Of a stretch of 64,000 bases of DNA, positions 1 through 8,959 are shown piece after piece (the first letter of the stretch is position 1; every line of letters starts with the position of its first letter). A program made the translations under genes and the position numbers. This stretch comes from Serratia plymuthica (lineage in GTDB: Bacteria; Pseudomonadota; Gammaproteobacteria; Enterobacterales; Enterobacteriaceae), in contig NZ_CP068771.1 in assembly GCF_018336935.1 (NCBI RefSeq), forward strand, positions 5,332,001-5,396,000, in the 5' to 3' direction. Under the pieces are notes generated by a model. That model had not been told where the DNA came from. It saw nothing but the letters and a program-made list of their open reading frames with translations, and searched no databases.

Positions 1-292
1 AAAAGCGATAAATGGTAGGGTCGGTCGGTATGCCGTCCGCAAAGCTTCCGCGAACCGGAATCGACTGCAGCAAAGTGACCTCATCAGCATTGAGGTCGAG
101 CTTTTTACCCACCACTTCAGCGGCATCGGCGGGCAGCGGGTGCTGACCCAGCAGGGCTGCGGTTACGAATGCTTCGGATAAGCCGGTGCCGTCAACGATT
201 TCGGCGAAGGAAAGGTTCTTACGGGCCTTTGCCAGGATAATGGTTTCGGTGAGTACCTGGCGTGCAGTCTGAGTTACTTGAGTCTGGATCAT
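1..292 (-). CDS. cynS: Cyanate hydratase (cyanase), 3' end outside window
   Basis: Cyanase converts cyanate and bicarbonate to ammonia and carbon dioxide via carbamate, in the cytoplasm as a decamer. The 97 visible residues begin [14 protein letters not shown] and contain the family's helical N-terminal domain ([20 protein letters not shown], then [14 protein letters not shown]) and the start of the catalytic region ([10 protein letters not shown]). The family is about 156 residues, so roughly 60 residues lie beyond the left edge. It follows cynT closely on the same strand, the usual cynTS order, where the carbonic anhydrase resupplies bicarbonate used by cyanase. The divergent cynR neighbour supports a cyanate-inducible operon. 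Confidence 0.95.
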   Translation of the reverse strand, partial: MIQTQVTQTARQVLTETIILAKARKNLSFAEIVDGTGLSEAFVTAALLGQHPLPADAAEVVGKKLDLNADEVTLLQSIPVRGSFADGIPTDPTIYRF

Positions 293-320
293 GATCTTTA
301 CTCCTAAATAGATTCGGGTT

Positions 321-980
321 TCAGGCAACATGCCTGGTCTGGGATGAAACGGCCTGAACGCCGGGGTTTTCTGCAAGGGACACAAATGAACCGGTGCTGC
401 CATCAAAGGCGTCGATACGACCACTCTCAATGTCATAGATCCAGCCATGCAGAGTCACTCGCCCTTCTTCAAGAGCCAGACGAACGGAAGGGTGAGTCTG
501 AATATTAGCCAACTGAGCGATGACGTTTTCACGTACCATGGCCGTGACTTTGGCCGGTTGGTCCACATGATGGCGGGCCTCGTTCACCACCCGGGCCGAG
601 TCGGCGTAACGTAACCAGCTGGACACTGCAGGCATATGATCAAGACACTTACAGGTAGCAATAGCTGTCATTGCGCCGCAGTCGGAGTGCCCGCAGATCA
701 CGATGTCATTCACCTTGAGCGCGGCCACTGCATATTCAACAGAAGCCGAAACACCACCCGGCTCAGGGCCATATGACGGCACAATGTTGCCGGCGTTGCG
801 GATCACGAACAAATCGCCCGGTTCACGCTGGGTGATCAGTTCAGGCACCAGCCGGCTGTCAGAGCAGGAGATGAACAGTGCTCTCGGGCTCTGCTGGTTA
901 GCTAAATTTTTGAAAAGATTGACCCGCTCGGGAAAGGCGTTTTTCTGGAACTTCAGAAAACCTTCAATAATCTCTTTCAT
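321..980 (-). CDS. cynT: Beta-class carbonic anhydrase of the cyanate operon
   Basis: Zinc enzyme interconverting carbon dioxide and bicarbonate. The 219-residue protein has the beta-CA zinc ligands: Cys and Asp in ISCSDSRL near residue 39 and the His/Cys pair in [10 protein letters not shown] near residues 97-100. Length matches CynT. It is the first gene of the operon, 28 bases before cynS on the same strand, and lies next to divergent cynR, so it replaces bicarbonate consumed by cyanase. Family knowledge gives the role; the motif and neighbours are seen directly. Confidence 0.95.
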   Translation of the reverse strand: MKEIIEGFLKFQKNAFPERVNLFKNLANQQSPRALFISCSDSRLVPELITQREPGDLFVIRNAGNIVPSYGPEPGGVSASVEYAVAALKVNDIVICGHSDCGAMTAIATCKCLDHMPAVSSWLRYADSARVVNEARHHVDQPAKVTAMVRENVIAQLANIQTHPSVRLALEEGRVTLHGWIYDIESGRIDAFDGSTGSFVSLAENPGVQAVSSQTRHVA

Positions 981-1089
981 GGTTGCTATCTCAGTATCGT
1001 TTGTGTGTAGCTGAGAGTAAGCGGCCTATAGCATAAGGTAAAAGTCTCATTTATTATGCGACTAATCAGATAATCTAATGGGGCAAGCT
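981..1089. promoter_or_regulatory. cynT/cynR divergent promoter region
   Basis: About 110 bases, AT-rich in the middle, separate the divergent cynT and cynR starts. In E. coli CynR binds the equivalent gap and responds to cyanate. I see no single unambiguous LysR box (T-N11-A) and do not place one. Confidence 0.5.
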
Positions 1090-1977
1090 ATGCTCGCCAG
1101 GCACATTCGGTATTTTCAGGCGGTTGCGGAACATCTCAGCTTCACAAAAGCTGCGGCGGCCCTCCACGTATCCCAGCCGGCCCTCTCGCAGTTGGTAAAG
1201 CAACTGGAAGAAGAACTTGGCGCCCGGTTGTTTGACCGGACAGGACGGACTACGCGCCTGACTGATGTCGGAGATGCTTATCTTCAGTATGTGTGCCGTG
1301 CTGCTCAGGAATTACAGGAAGCTACGCGCGCCATTCATGACGTGAGCGATCTGAGCCGAGGGTCACTGCGCTTAGCCGTGACGCCGACCTTTACCACTTA
1401 TCTTGTCGGGCCGCTGGTCAGGGCGTTTCACTCCCGGTATCCGGAAATTACCCTCAACGTGCGTGAAATCTCACAGGAAAGCATTGAGGAGCAGCTCCTG
1501 GCGGGAGAGCTGGATATGGGGATCGCCTTCGGGAAAGTGAGCAGTCCGGACATTGATGTGATCCCGTTACTGGATGAGACTCTCGCACTGGTAGTCAGCA
1601 CCGGGCATCCACTGGCTAATGAGAAATCCGTCGGTTTACAGACCCTGAACGCCGAGTCGCTCGTTCTGCTCAGTAAGGAATTCGCGACCCGAGAGCAGAT
1701 TGACGGCTATTGCCGTCAACACGGCATTCACCCCAAGGTGCTGATGGAAGCAAATGCTCTAGGTGCGGTAATTGAAATTGTGCGCAGCACATCACTCTCA
1801 ACGCTATTGCCCGAAAAGACAGCCCTTGCCCGGGACAACCTGGTGGCGATCGCGCTCGAACCCGAGCGCCTGACGCGCACAGCAGTTCTTATGCGCCGCA
1901 GGGATGCCTATCAAAGCTTTGCAGCCCGGGTTTTTACCGAGCTGGCTGCAGAAGTTTCTAAGCAACTCAACGCTTGA
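1090..1977 (+). CDS. cynR: LysR-type regulator of the cyanate operon
   Basis: 295-residue LysR-family activator. The N-terminal winged helix is clear ([23 protein letters not shown], then [19 protein letters not shown]), followed by the [10 protein letters not shown] hinge and a substrate-binding domain from about residue 90. I choose ATG 1090 because the protein then starts MLARHIRYF, matching CynR proteins; an upstream in-frame ATG at 1078 would add four residues. Divergent from cynTS, as in E. coli, so it likely activates that operon with cyanate and represses itself. Its 3' end abuts an integrase remnant on the opposite strand. Confidence 0.92.
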   Translation: MLARHIRYFQAVAEHLSFTKAAAALHVSQPALSQLVKQLEEELGARLFDRTGRTTRLTDVGDAYLQYVCRAAQELQEATRAIHDVSDLSRGSLRLAVTPTFTTYLVGPLVRAFHSRYPEITLNVREISQESIEEQLLAGELDMGIAFGKVSSPDIDVIPLLDETLALVVSTGHPLANEKSVGLQTLNAESLVLLSKEFATREQIDGYCRQHGIHPKVLMEANALGAVIEIVRSTSLSTLLPEKTALARDNLVAIALEPERLTRTAVLMRRRDAYQSFAARVFTELAAEVSKQLNA

Positions 1978-2185
1978 CCATCTTCTGCGCGGATACAGGG
2001 GGGAGCTGGTCCGGGGACGCCAGCGAGTGTACAGGGCGGGATTCTTTACCATTGATACGATATTTGAGATACCAGAGACGCGAACCGCCTGGATTGACTA
2101 AAAGGTACAGGCCATGAGAGTCGGAAACTTTAAAGGGTCTTGCGGGTGGTTTTAATTTGCGGATTTTTGAGTCGTTAAGTGACAT
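1967..2185 (-). pseudogene. N-terminal remnant of a P4-type tyrosine integrase
   Basis: The first 50 or so residues (MSLNDSKIRKLKPP, then KVSDSHGLYLLVNPGGS and RLWYLKYRINGKE) match the N-terminal arm-binding domain (DUF4102) of P4-like integrases, which are about 400 residues. Similarity stops after NGKES, the frame runs into unrelated sequence and ends at 72 codons, and the catalytic R-H-R-Y domain is absent. Its start lies about 195 bases downstream of the 3' end of tRNA-Asn on the same strand, the normal position of an island integrase. The truncation abuts the end of cynR, so a deletion or rearrangement joined the cyn segment to the integrase stump. Confidence 0.8.
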
Positions 2186-2340
2186 TGGGGGGGCATTCCG
2201 TCATCGAACTCACCTGACCCCAAATCTGACCACCAAATTTTCCCGGCGCGGAGGGAAAACTGAAAATGCATCGGGAAGATTTTCACGCTCACTGATTCCA
2301 TCAAAGCCATACAGGCATGGGCACCGGCGCATGAAAAGCA

Positions 2341-2374
2341 AAAAGCCCGCTCGGGTTTCCCTGAGCGGGCTTTT
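2341..2374 (-). terminator. Rho-independent terminator after tRNA-Asn
   Basis: Perfect 12-bp inverted repeat AAAAGCCCGCTC / GAGCGGGCTTTT with a 10-base loop. It lies just beyond the 3' end of the tRNA on its strand and is symmetrical, so it could work in both directions. Confidence 0.8.
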
Positions 2375-2380
2375 CTAATA

Positions 2381-2456
2381 TGGCTCCTCTGACTGGACTC
2401 GAACCAGTGACATACGGATTAACAGTCCGCCGTTCTACCGACTGAACTACAGAGGA
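2381..2456 (-). tRNA. tRNA-Asn (anticodon GTT)
   Basis: 76-nt cloverleaf read on the minus strand, with acceptor TCCTCTG pairing to CAGAGGA, D-arm AGTTCAGTCGGTAGAACGG, anticodon loop CTGTTAATCC (GTT), T-arm with GGTTCGAGTCC, and encoded CCA. Nearly identical to the E. coli asn tRNAs. Asn tRNA 3' ends are common integration targets for ICEs and islands, and the integrase stump beside it fits that. The second copy of the att repeat is not in the window. Confidence 0.97.
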
Positions 2457-2676
2457 ATTGTGTGAACGGCCGCAATCTTAACGGGGTGTCGGCGGCATGT
2501 CAAAGGCGGATTACACATTCTGTGACTGTTTGCTTACAGAATGCGCAACCCGTTGAGCTTTTTGCAGATTTCCTCGTCATAGCTCAGGCTGTGTCTGCGT
2601 TTATGCCCGAATCGGTGGCAGGTGCCGGGAAATGAATCGGTTGCCTTCAATCCTGCACGACGAGGCGAATAACCGC

Positions 2677-3363
2677 TTAATCCTCGGTTTTGGCGCGGTA
2701 AACCCGCTGTGGGCGGCCAACCTTGCCGTAAATGATCTCGGCGCGAAGCTGCTGGGCGGCGGTGGAAAACTCCAGATAACGGCGCGCGGTGGTGCGGCTT
2801 AGCCCCATGTTTTTCGCCACGCTTTCGGCGGTGTGGCTGGCCGAAGGGTGATCGAACAGGGCGCGTATTTTTTCCAGCGTGAGTTCATCAATCCCCGCCG
2901 GCAAGGCCGCCTGTTGTTCACCGCGCGAATAGGTATTGAACATCTCGTCAATACGGCGCTGGTTAAGGCGCGCGTTATCTTTCAGCGCCTGGCGCCGCTG
3001 GCTGAACCGCAGCAGGGTAGCGGCCAACCGGTCATAGGCCAGGGGTTTGATCAGGTAATCGAACACCCCGCAACGCAGCGCTTCGGCTACCGTATCCATA
3101 TCGCTGGCGGCGGTGATAAACACGATACCGCCCGCGTAGCCGCTCAGGGTCAACTCGCGCAACAGTTCAATGCCCTGGCCGTCGGGCAGGAAGTTGTCCA
3201 GCAGGATCAGATCCGGTTTGAATCTCTCCATCATCATGCGCGCCTGCCCCAGCGTGCCGGCCAGCCAGATTTGCCGGCCGCCACCGTTCTGCTTGATGAA
3301 CTCCGCATGCATCTCCGCCAGTGGCGTTTCATCTTCGACGATAAGAATATTTAGCCATTCCAT
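2677..3363 (-). CDS. citB: Response regulator of citrate fermentation (CitB/DpiA type)
   Basis: 228-residue two-component regulator. Receiver domain residues 5-125 with acidic pocket (LIVEDETP), phospho-acceptor Asp in LILLDNFLPDG and conserved Lys in FDYLIKPLAYDRL; then a C-terminal helix-turn-helix (TAESVAKNMGLSRTTARRYLEF) ending in GKVGRPQRVY, all typical of CitB/DcuR. It is divergent from citC, where it should activate the lyase operon under anaerobic citrate conditions. Start set at MEWLNILIVEDE; upstream in-frame ATGs at 3375 and 3390 have no better ribosome site. The usual partner kinase gene citA, normally between citB and citC, is missing here. Confidence 0.9.
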   Translation of the reverse strand: MEWLNILIVEDETPLAEMHAEFIKQNGGGRQIWLAGTLGQARMMMERFKPDLILLDNFLPDGQGIELLRELTLSGYAGGIVFITAASDMDTVAEALRCGVFDYLIKPLAYDRLAATLLRFSQRRQALKDNARLNQRRIDEMFNTYSRGEQQAALPAGIDELTLEKIRALFDHPSASHTAESVAKNMGLSRTTARRYLEFSTAAQQLRAEIIYGKVGRPQRVYRAKTED

Positions 3364-3675
3364 AATTAAACCCATACTTGCAATAAACATGCAAAGTGAA
3401 TGTAAGTTAATCGCGTCTCAAAATAAACGTCGCTTTATGAATAAACACCATAAAAATAATTAAGTAAATAAAAAACATTAAATAACTTATTCCCGGGTGA
3501 GTGTTTGTGAAATAGGTCAATAATTCGCGTTTTTTTTCTGTTTACCATAGTTTCATTAAATAGGTCTGTCGCCACGTTTAATTTCAACTTTATGGTTTTA
3601 AAGGTTTTATCTCCGGGCGTTAATGTTAATTAAAATGGTTTTTTGTTATTCATTGGTTATTCCAGAGAGACAATT
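3364..3675. promoter_or_regulatory. citB/citC divergent regulatory region, AT-rich
   Basis: 312 bases without a gene and strikingly AT-rich compared with both neighbours, as expected for CitB binding in the E. coli/Klebsiella citC promoters. It holds TGTGAAATAGGTCAAT (3506-3521), a CRP-like site with one good and one poor half. I see no further assignable sites. Confidence 0.5.
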
Positions 3676-4749
3676 ATGTTGGGCGGTGCTGTATTTAATC
3701 GGGTGAAGAGATCAGATCATAAAGACATTGCACAGATTAATGCTTTTCTGCGCAGTAACGATCTGAATATTGATACTACGGTAGAAGTTTTTATTACCGT
3801 GACCCAGGACGATAAGTTGGTCGCCTGCGGCGGCATCGCGGAGAATATTATCAAGTGCGTCGCCATCAGCCCGCAAATGCGTGGCGAAGGGTTGGCGCTG
3901 ACGCTGGCGACCGAACTGGTGAACCTGGCCTATGAACGTCACTACACCCAACTGTTTATCTACACCAAACTGCAAAATGAGCCGTTGTTCCGCCAGTGCG
4001 GCTTCTACCCGATAGCCCGCGTGCCGGGCATCGTGGTGCTGATGGAAAACAGCCCATGCCGGCTGAAACGCTACGCGGCCCAGTTGGCGGGCCAGAGGCG
4101 GCCAGGCGAGCGCATCGGCAGCATCGTGATGAATGCCAATCCTTTTACCCGCGGCCATCAATACCTGGTGCGTCAGGCGGCGGCGAAATGCGACTGGCTG
4201 CACCTGTTTCTGGTGAAAGAAGACACCTCGCGTTTCAGCTATGAGGACCGGCGGCGGCTGGTGCTGGCGGGCACTGCCGATATCGCCAACCTGAGTGTGC
4301 ACGAAGGGTCGCAATACGTCATATCCCGCGCCACTTTTCCTTGTTATTTCATTAAAGATCAGGGTATTGCCGATGACTGTTACACCGAAATCGATCTGAA
4401 GATCTTTCGGCAGTATCTGGCGCCTGCACTCGGCATTACCCACCGTTTTGTCGGCAACGAGCCGTTCTGCGCGGTAACGGCGAAGTACAACCGCGATATG
4501 CGCTATTGGCTGGAAACGCCGGAACTGCCCAGCCCGCCGATCGCCCTGGTGGAAATTGAGCGTTTGCAATATCAGGGCACGGCGATCTCCGCCTCCTGGG
4601 TGCGCAAGCTGCTGGCTGCGGGGGATTTCCACGCCGCCGCGCCGCTGGTACCGCCAGACACCCTTTATTACCTGCAAGATTTGCAAACGCAGCGCCGGGC
4701 CAAACCGGCGGCCAAACCCTTTGTATCCGCACAATCAGGTGAACGATGA
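3676..4749 (+). CDS. citC: [Citrate (pro-3S)-lyase] ligase
   Basis: Acetylates the phosphoribosyl-dephospho-CoA arm of CitD using acetate and ATP, switching citrate lyase on. The 357-residue protein has an N-terminal GNAT-like segment ([22 protein letters not shown]) and a C-terminal nucleotidyl transferase domain with the ATP motif near residue 150 ([18 protein letters not shown]). I start at ATG 3676 ([13 protein letters not shown]), preceded by AGAGAGAC; an upstream in-frame ATG at 3643 lacks family similarity. First gene of the operon, overlapping citD by four bases (ATGA). Confidence 0.95.
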   Translation: MLGGAVFNRVKRSDHKDIAQINAFLRSNDLNIDTTVEVFITVTQDDKLVACGGIAENIIKCVAISPQMRGEGLALTLATELVNLAYERHYTQLFIYTKLQNEPLFRQCGFYPIARVPGIVVLMENSPCRLKRYAAQLAGQRRPGERIGSIVMNANPFTRGHQYLVRQAAAKCDWLHLFLVKEDTSRFSYEDRRRLVLAGTADIANLSVHEGSQYVISRATFPCYFIKDQGIADDCYTEIDLKIFRQYLAPALGITHRFVGNEPFCAVTAKYNRDMRYWLETPELPSPPIALVEIERLQYQGTAISASWVRKLLAAGDFHAAAPLVPPDTLYYLQDLQTQRRAKPAAKPFVSAQSGER

Positions 4750-5054
4750 AAATTATTCGAGAAGCAATGGCCGGCACGCTGGAATCCAGCGATGTCATGG
4801 TGCGCATCGCACCCGCCGAGGGGCCGGAGCACGATCTGCTGATCGCCAGCAGCGTGGAGAAACAGTTCGGCCAGGCCATCCGCCACACGTTGCTCGAGGT
4901 GCTGCAGCGTTATCGGGTGGAGCCGGTGCAGGTGATGGTGGACGACAAAGGCGCGCTCGACTGCGTGCTGCGCGCCCGGCTGGAAACCGCACTGATGCGC
5001 GCCAGCGACAATGGCCAACTGCCGTGGGGGGCCAGTGATGAAAACGCTGAATAA
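4746..5054 (+). CDS. citD: Citrate lyase acyl carrier protein (gamma subunit)
   Basis: 102-residue acyl carrier subunit that carries the 2'-(5''-phosphoribosyl)-3'-dephospho-CoA arm. The attachment serine is expected in the early segment [15 protein letters not shown]; the central [18 protein letters not shown] is a CitD hallmark. ATGA overlap with citC upstream and 17-base overlap with citE downstream show translational coupling. Confidence 0.95.
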   Translation: MKIIREAMAGTLESSDVMVRIAPAEGPEHDLLIASSVEKQFGQAIRHTLLEVLQRYRVEPVQVMVDDKGALDCVLRARLETALMRASDNGQLPWGASDENAE

Positions 5055-5958
5055 ACACCGCCTGCGCCGCAGCATGCTGTTCGTTCCCGGCGCCAATGCG
5101 GCCATGGTGAGCAACGCCTTTATCTATCAGGCCGATGCGCTGATGTTCGATCTGGAAGACTCGGTGATCCTGCGTGAAAAAGACGCGGCGCGGCGGTTGG
5201 TGTACCACGCGCTGCAGCATCCGCTGTACCGGGAAGTGGAAACCATAGTGCGGGTCAACGCGCTGGACTCCGCCTACGGGCTGGCGGATCTCCAGGCGGT
5301 GGTGCGCGGCGGGGCGGATATCGTGCGCCTGCCGAAAACCGACAGCGCGCAGGACGTCGTGGAGATGGAACGCGAGATAGCCGCCATCGAAGCCGACTGC
5401 GGCCGCCCGGTCGGCAGTACCGGCCTGCTGGCGGCGATTGAATCGGCGGCGGGCATCACCCACGCGGTGGCGATTGCCCATGCCTCGCCGCGCCTGATCG
5501 GCATTGCTCTGGGCGCGGAGGACTACGTGCGCAACCTGCGCACCGAGCGTTCGCCGGAGGGCATCGAACTGCTGTTTGCACGCTGCTCGCTGTTGCAGGC
5601 GGCACGGGCCGCCGGCATTCAGGCATTCGACACCGTGTATTCCGACGCCAACAACGAAGCCGGATTCCTCCAGGAAGCGGCGCTGATCAAACAGCTCGGT
5701 TTCGACGGCAAATCCCTGATCAATCCCCGGCAGATCGAACTGCTGCACAACCTGTATGCACCGACCGCCAAAGAGGTGGCCCATGCCCAGCGCGTGGTGG
5801 ACGCCGCCGCAGCGGCAGAGCAGGAAGGGCGTGGGGTGGTGTCGCTCAACGGCAAAATGGTCGACAGCCCGGTGATTGAACGCGCGCGGCTGGTATTGCA
5901 ACGCGCGGCGCTTTCCGGCATGCGCGAAGAGTCGGTTCAGCAGGGAGAAGAAGCATAA
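5038..5958 (+). CDS. citE: Citrate lyase beta subunit (citryl-ACP lyase)
   Basis: 306-residue HpcH/HpaI-type TIM barrel that cleaves citryl-ACP to oxaloacetate and acetyl-ACP. Typical segments are [13 protein letters not shown] at the start, MFDLEDSV (metal-binding Glu/Asp), VRLPKTDSA and [23 protein letters not shown] 5038 is chosen because the family begins with [10 protein letters not shown] and because it sits inside the end of citD. Stop and next start overlap as TAATG with citF. Confidence 0.95.
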   Translation: MKTLNKHRLRRSMLFVPGANAAMVSNAFIYQADALMFDLEDSVILREKDAARRLVYHALQHPLYREVETIVRVNALDSAYGLADLQAVVRGGADIVRLPKTDSAQDVVEMEREIAAIEADCGRPVGSTGLLAAIESAAGITHAVAIAHASPRLIGIALGAEDYVRNLRTERSPEGIELLFARCSLLQAARAAGIQAFDTVYSDANNEAGFLQEAALIKQLGFDGKSLINPRQIELLHNLYAPTAKEVAHAQRVVDAAAAAEQEGRGVVSLNGKMVDSPVIERARLVLQRAALSGMREESVQQGEEA

Positions 5959-7463
5959 TGAAACGTCAACAACGACTGATGCCCCTGAACGTCCTGGCGG
6001 ACCTGCGTTGCTATCAGGATGCCTCCAAGACCCGTCAACAGGCACGCAAACCGCGTGACGGTAAATGCTGCGACACGCTGGAGCAGGCGGTGCGCCGCAG
6101 CGGGTTACAAGACGGCATGACCATCTCCTTCCACCATGCGTTTCGCGGCGGTGACCTGGCGCTGAATCAGGTGATGGAGACGCTGGCGGCGATGGGGTTC
6201 CGCAACCTGACGCTGGCCTCAAGCTCGCTGAGCGAATGCCATGCGCCGCTGGTCGAGCATATTCGTCACGGGGTCGTGAGCCGGCTCTATACCTCGGGCC
6301 TGCGCGGCCCCTTGGCGGAAGCTGTCTCACGCGGCCTGCTGGCCGAACCGGTTCAGATTCATTCCCACGGTGGCAGGGTCAACCTGATCGAGTCCGGCGA
6401 GCTGAATATTGACGTCGCCTTCCTCGGCGTGCCGGCCTGCGATGATTTCGGCAATGCCAACGGTTACAGCGGCGAAGCCTGCTGCGGTTCGCTCGGCTAT
6501 GCCAAAGTGGACGCCGACACGGCGCGCACCGTGGTGCTGTTAACCGAATCGATAGTGCCTTATCCGCACCATCCGGCCAGCCTGGCGCAGGATCGGGTGG
6601 ATCTGATCGTACAACTGCCGCGGGTGGGGGACGCCGACAAGATCGGTGCCGACGCCACGCGCATGACCTCCAACCCGCGTGAGCTGCTGATTGCCCGCCG
6701 CGCCGCCGAGGTGATTGCCGGGTCCGGCTACTTTACCGAAGGTTTCTCGCTGCAAACCGGCACCGGCGGCGCTTCGTTGGCGGTGACGCGTTTTCTGGAA
6801 GACAAAATGCGCGCACGCGGCATTCGCGCCGGTTTCGCCCTTGGCGGCATCACCTCGACCATGGTGGATCTGCATGAAAAAGGGCTGATCGGCCGGCTGA
6901 TGGACGTGCAGAGCTTTGACCGCGTGGCGGCGATGTCTTTGGCGCGCAATCCCAACCATATTGAGATCAGCGCCAACCAGTACGCCAACTTCAGCTCGAA
7001 GGGGGCCACGGTCGACAGGCTCGACGTGGTGGTGCTGAGCGCGCTGGAAATCGACACCGATTTTAACGTCAACGTGCTGACCGGCTCCGACGGCGTGCTG
7101 CGCGGCGCTTCCGGCGGCCACTGCGACACCGCCGCGGCGGCGCGGCTGGCGATCATCGTGGCGCCGCTGGTGCGCGGGCGCATTCCGACGCTGGTGGAGC
7201 AGGTGACCACCTGCGTGACCCCTGGCTTCAGCATCGACATTTTGGTTACCGATCACGGTATTGCCGTCAACCCGATACGCCCGGAGCTGGCGCTGCGGTT
7301 GCAGGAAGCCGGTTTGCCGGTGGTCGATATCGACTGGCTGCGCCGCCGCGCTTTGTTGCTGACCGGCGAACCCGAGCCTATCGCCTTTACCGATAAGGTG
7401 GTGGCGGTGGTGCGTTACCGCGACGGTTCGGTGATCGACGTGGTGCATCAGGTGGCGGAGTAA
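5958..7463 (+). CDS. citF: Citrate lyase alpha subunit (citrate:acetyl-ACP transferase)
   Basis: 501-residue CoA-transferase-like subunit that exchanges acetate for citrate on the CitD carrier. Features include GMTISFHHAFRGGD near residue 55, the SGLRGPLAEAVSRGLL segment, GNANGYSGEACCGSLGYAK and SGGHCDTAAAARLAI, all conserved in CitF. Full family length, translationally coupled to citE. It forms the cytoplasmic citrate lyase complex with CitD and CitE. Confidence 0.95.
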   Translation: MKRQQRLMPLNVLADLRCYQDASKTRQQARKPRDGKCCDTLEQAVRRSGLQDGMTISFHHAFRGGDLALNQVMETLAAMGFRNLTLASSSLSECHAPLVEHIRHGVVSRLYTSGLRGPLAEAVSRGLLAEPVQIHSHGGRVNLIESGELNIDVAFLGVPACDDFGNANGYSGEACCGSLGYAKVDADTARTVVLLTESIVPYPHHPASLAQDRVDLIVQLPRVGDADKIGADATRMTSNPRELLIARRAAEVIAGSGYFTEGFSLQTGTGGASLAVTRFLEDKMRARGIRAGFALGGITSTMVDLHEKGLIGRLMDVQSFDRVAAMSLARNPNHIEISANQYANFSSKGATVDRLDVVVLSALEIDTDFNVNVLTGSDGVLRGASGGHCDTAAAARLAIIVAPLVRGRIPTLVEQVTTCVTPGFSIDILVTDHGIAVNPIRPELALRLQEAGLPVVDIDWLRRRALLLTGEPEPIAFTDKVVAVVRYRDGSVIDVVHQVAE

Positions 7464-7467
7464 CCCT

Positions 7468-8016
7468 ATGGCTTACGTTGCCCCCGAACTGGCCGCCAAC
7501 CGCGCCGTAAGCCTGCCGGAGCTGCTCACCAGCCGCGATTGCCGCCAGGCGCGCCAACGGGCATGGCTGGCGCGCCATCAATCCACGCTGCTGGTACTGA
7601 CGCTGGTGGTGCCCGGCGCGCTAAAAGACAGCGCGCTGACGCGCAATATCTTCAACCTCGGCTGGCAGGCGCTGCAACAGCTATGGCGCGAGCAAGGTTG
7701 GCGCTGTCTGCAGGCCGAAACGCTGGCGCTCGCCACCGGCTGCGAAGGTTTTCTGGCGTTGCAGGCCGATGCCCAACGGGTGAAAGACTGCGCCATGCAG
7801 TTAGAGGTGCAACAGCCGATTGGCCGGCTGTGGGATATCGACGTGCTGGACGCCCAGGGGCGTATTTTGTCGCGGCGCGATCTGGGGCTGGCGGAACGTC
7901 GCTGCCTGTTGTGCGGCCAGCCGGCCAAACTGTGCGCCCGCCAACGGCGGCACGGCAGCGAACAGCTGCTGCAGCAAATGGAGAGGATGCTCAATGATGC
8001 GCTCTCAGCCCGTTAA
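7468..8016 (+). CDS. citX: Apo-citrate lyase phosphoribosyl-dephospho-CoA transferase
   Basis: Transfers the prosthetic group precursor made by CitG onto the CitD serine. The 182-residue protein has the family core (VVPGALKDSALTRNIFN, then GRLWDIDVLDAQG and the Cys-rich RRCLLCGQPAKLCARQRRH). Four bases after citF; its 3' end overlaps citG by about 22 bases. Here CitX and CitG are separate proteins, not fused as in some species. Confidence 0.93.
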   Translation: MAYVAPELAANRAVSLPELLTSRDCRQARQRAWLARHQSTLLVLTLVVPGALKDSALTRNIFNLGWQALQQLWREQGWRCLQAETLALATGCEGFLALQADAQRVKDCAMQLEVQQPIGRLWDIDVLDAQGRILSRRDLGLAERRCLLCGQPAKLCARQRRHGSEQLLQQMERMLNDALSAR

Positions 8017-8911
8017 GCCTGTCGGGCGTGCGCCGCAAACGGCGGTACAGGATTTCGCCCGCACCGCCTACCGCGCGCTACTGGTGGAAGTGAACCTCAC
8101 GCCCAAACCGGGGCTGGTGGATCGCCATAACAACGGCGCTCACCGGGATATGAACCTCGGCCACTTTTATCGCAGCGCCCGCGCCATCGGCATTTGGCTG
8201 CCGCGTTTTATCCAGCAGGGTTGCGACGATGCCGCACGCCCGGCCGACGAACGGCTGCTGCGGCTGCGCCCGCTGGGCCTGGCCTGTGAAAACCATATGT
8301 TCCAGGCCACCGGCGGCGTCAACACCCATAAAGGCAGCGTGTTTTCCCTCGGCCTGCTGTGCGCCGCTTTTGGTCGCCGTTATCGGCAGCAAAAGAGGAT
8401 CGATGCCGCAACGCTGTGCGCCGACGTGGCGGCCATGTGTCGTGGGCTGGTGGCGCGCGAGCTGCAAACCCGCAATGCATTGCAGACCGCCGGCCAGCGC
8501 CTGTTTGCCGAGCATGGCCTGAGCGGCGCACGCGGCGAGGCTGAGTCCGGCTTTGAGCGGGTGATCAACGGCGCGCTGCCGTTCTACCGACAACGGCTGA
8601 AGGCGGGCTGCGATGAGCAGACGGCACTGATGGACAGCCTGCTGTGGCTGATGGCGCACAACCAGGACACCAACGTCGCCGCGCGCGGTGGCCTGGCCGG
8701 GCTGCGCTGGTTGCAGCAGCGTGCCGGCGAGCTGCTGGCGCAGGGCGGGGCACAGGGCGCGCGGGGCAGGCAGCGCCTGCGGCAGTTCGACGCCGACTGC
8801 ATCCGTCGCCACCTCAGCCCTGGCGGCAGCGCCGATCTGTTGATCGTCACCTGGCTGCTGGCGCAATTACCGCATTCCGATATCCCCGTGGCCATTCAGG
8901 CGGCAACGTGA
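7994..8911 (+). CDS. citG: Triphosphoribosyl-dephospho-CoA synthase
   Basis: Makes the citrate lyase cofactor precursor from ATP and dephospho-CoA. The 305-residue protein carries LLVEVNLTPKPGLVDRHNNGAH, TGGVNTHKGSVFSLGLL and MAHNQDTNVAARGG, the family signatures. Start is ATG 7994 or ATG 7997 (adjacent); GAGAGGATG just upstream serves as ribosome site and the gene begins inside citX. Last biosynthetic gene before the transporter. Confidence 0.93.
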   Translation: MMRSQPVKPVGRAPQTAVQDFARTAYRALLVEVNLTPKPGLVDRHNNGAHRDMNLGHFYRSARAIGIWLPRFIQQGCDDAARPADERLLRLRPLGLACENHMFQATGGVNTHKGSVFSLGLLCAAFGRRYRQQKRIDAATLCADVAAMCRGLVARELQTRNALQTAGQRLFAEHGLSGARGEAESGFERVINGALPFYRQRLKAGCDEQTALMDSLLWLMAHNQDTNVAARGGLAGLRWLQQRAGELLAQGGAQGARGRQRLRQFDADCIRRHLSPGGSADLLIVTWLLAQLPHSDIPVAIQAAT

Positions 8912-8959
8912 AATCCACAGGGTATAGCCAAAAAAATAACCCGTTTTCAGGAGAGCCTT

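Noticed and set aside
2534..2680. Open frame on the minus strand ending in YDEEICKKLNGLRIL between citB and tRNA-Asn
   Set aside because: It has no ATG or GTG start with a ribosome site, about 38 codons at most from a TTG, and no family match that I know. The protein-like look of the tail may be chance.
3506..3521. CRP site in the citB/citC region
   Set aside because: Only one half matches well (TGTGA); the other is TCAAT, so it is noted in the region entry but not called as a site.
3712..4734. 340-codon minus-strand frame opposite citC
   Set aside because: It is a shadow of citC with low-complexity composition typical of antisense frames.
4795..6330. Long minus-strand open frame opposite citD-citE
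   Set aside because: It is antisense to well-supported citrate lyase genes, rich in Arg/His/Pro as expected for the shadow of GC-rich coding sequence, with no domain.
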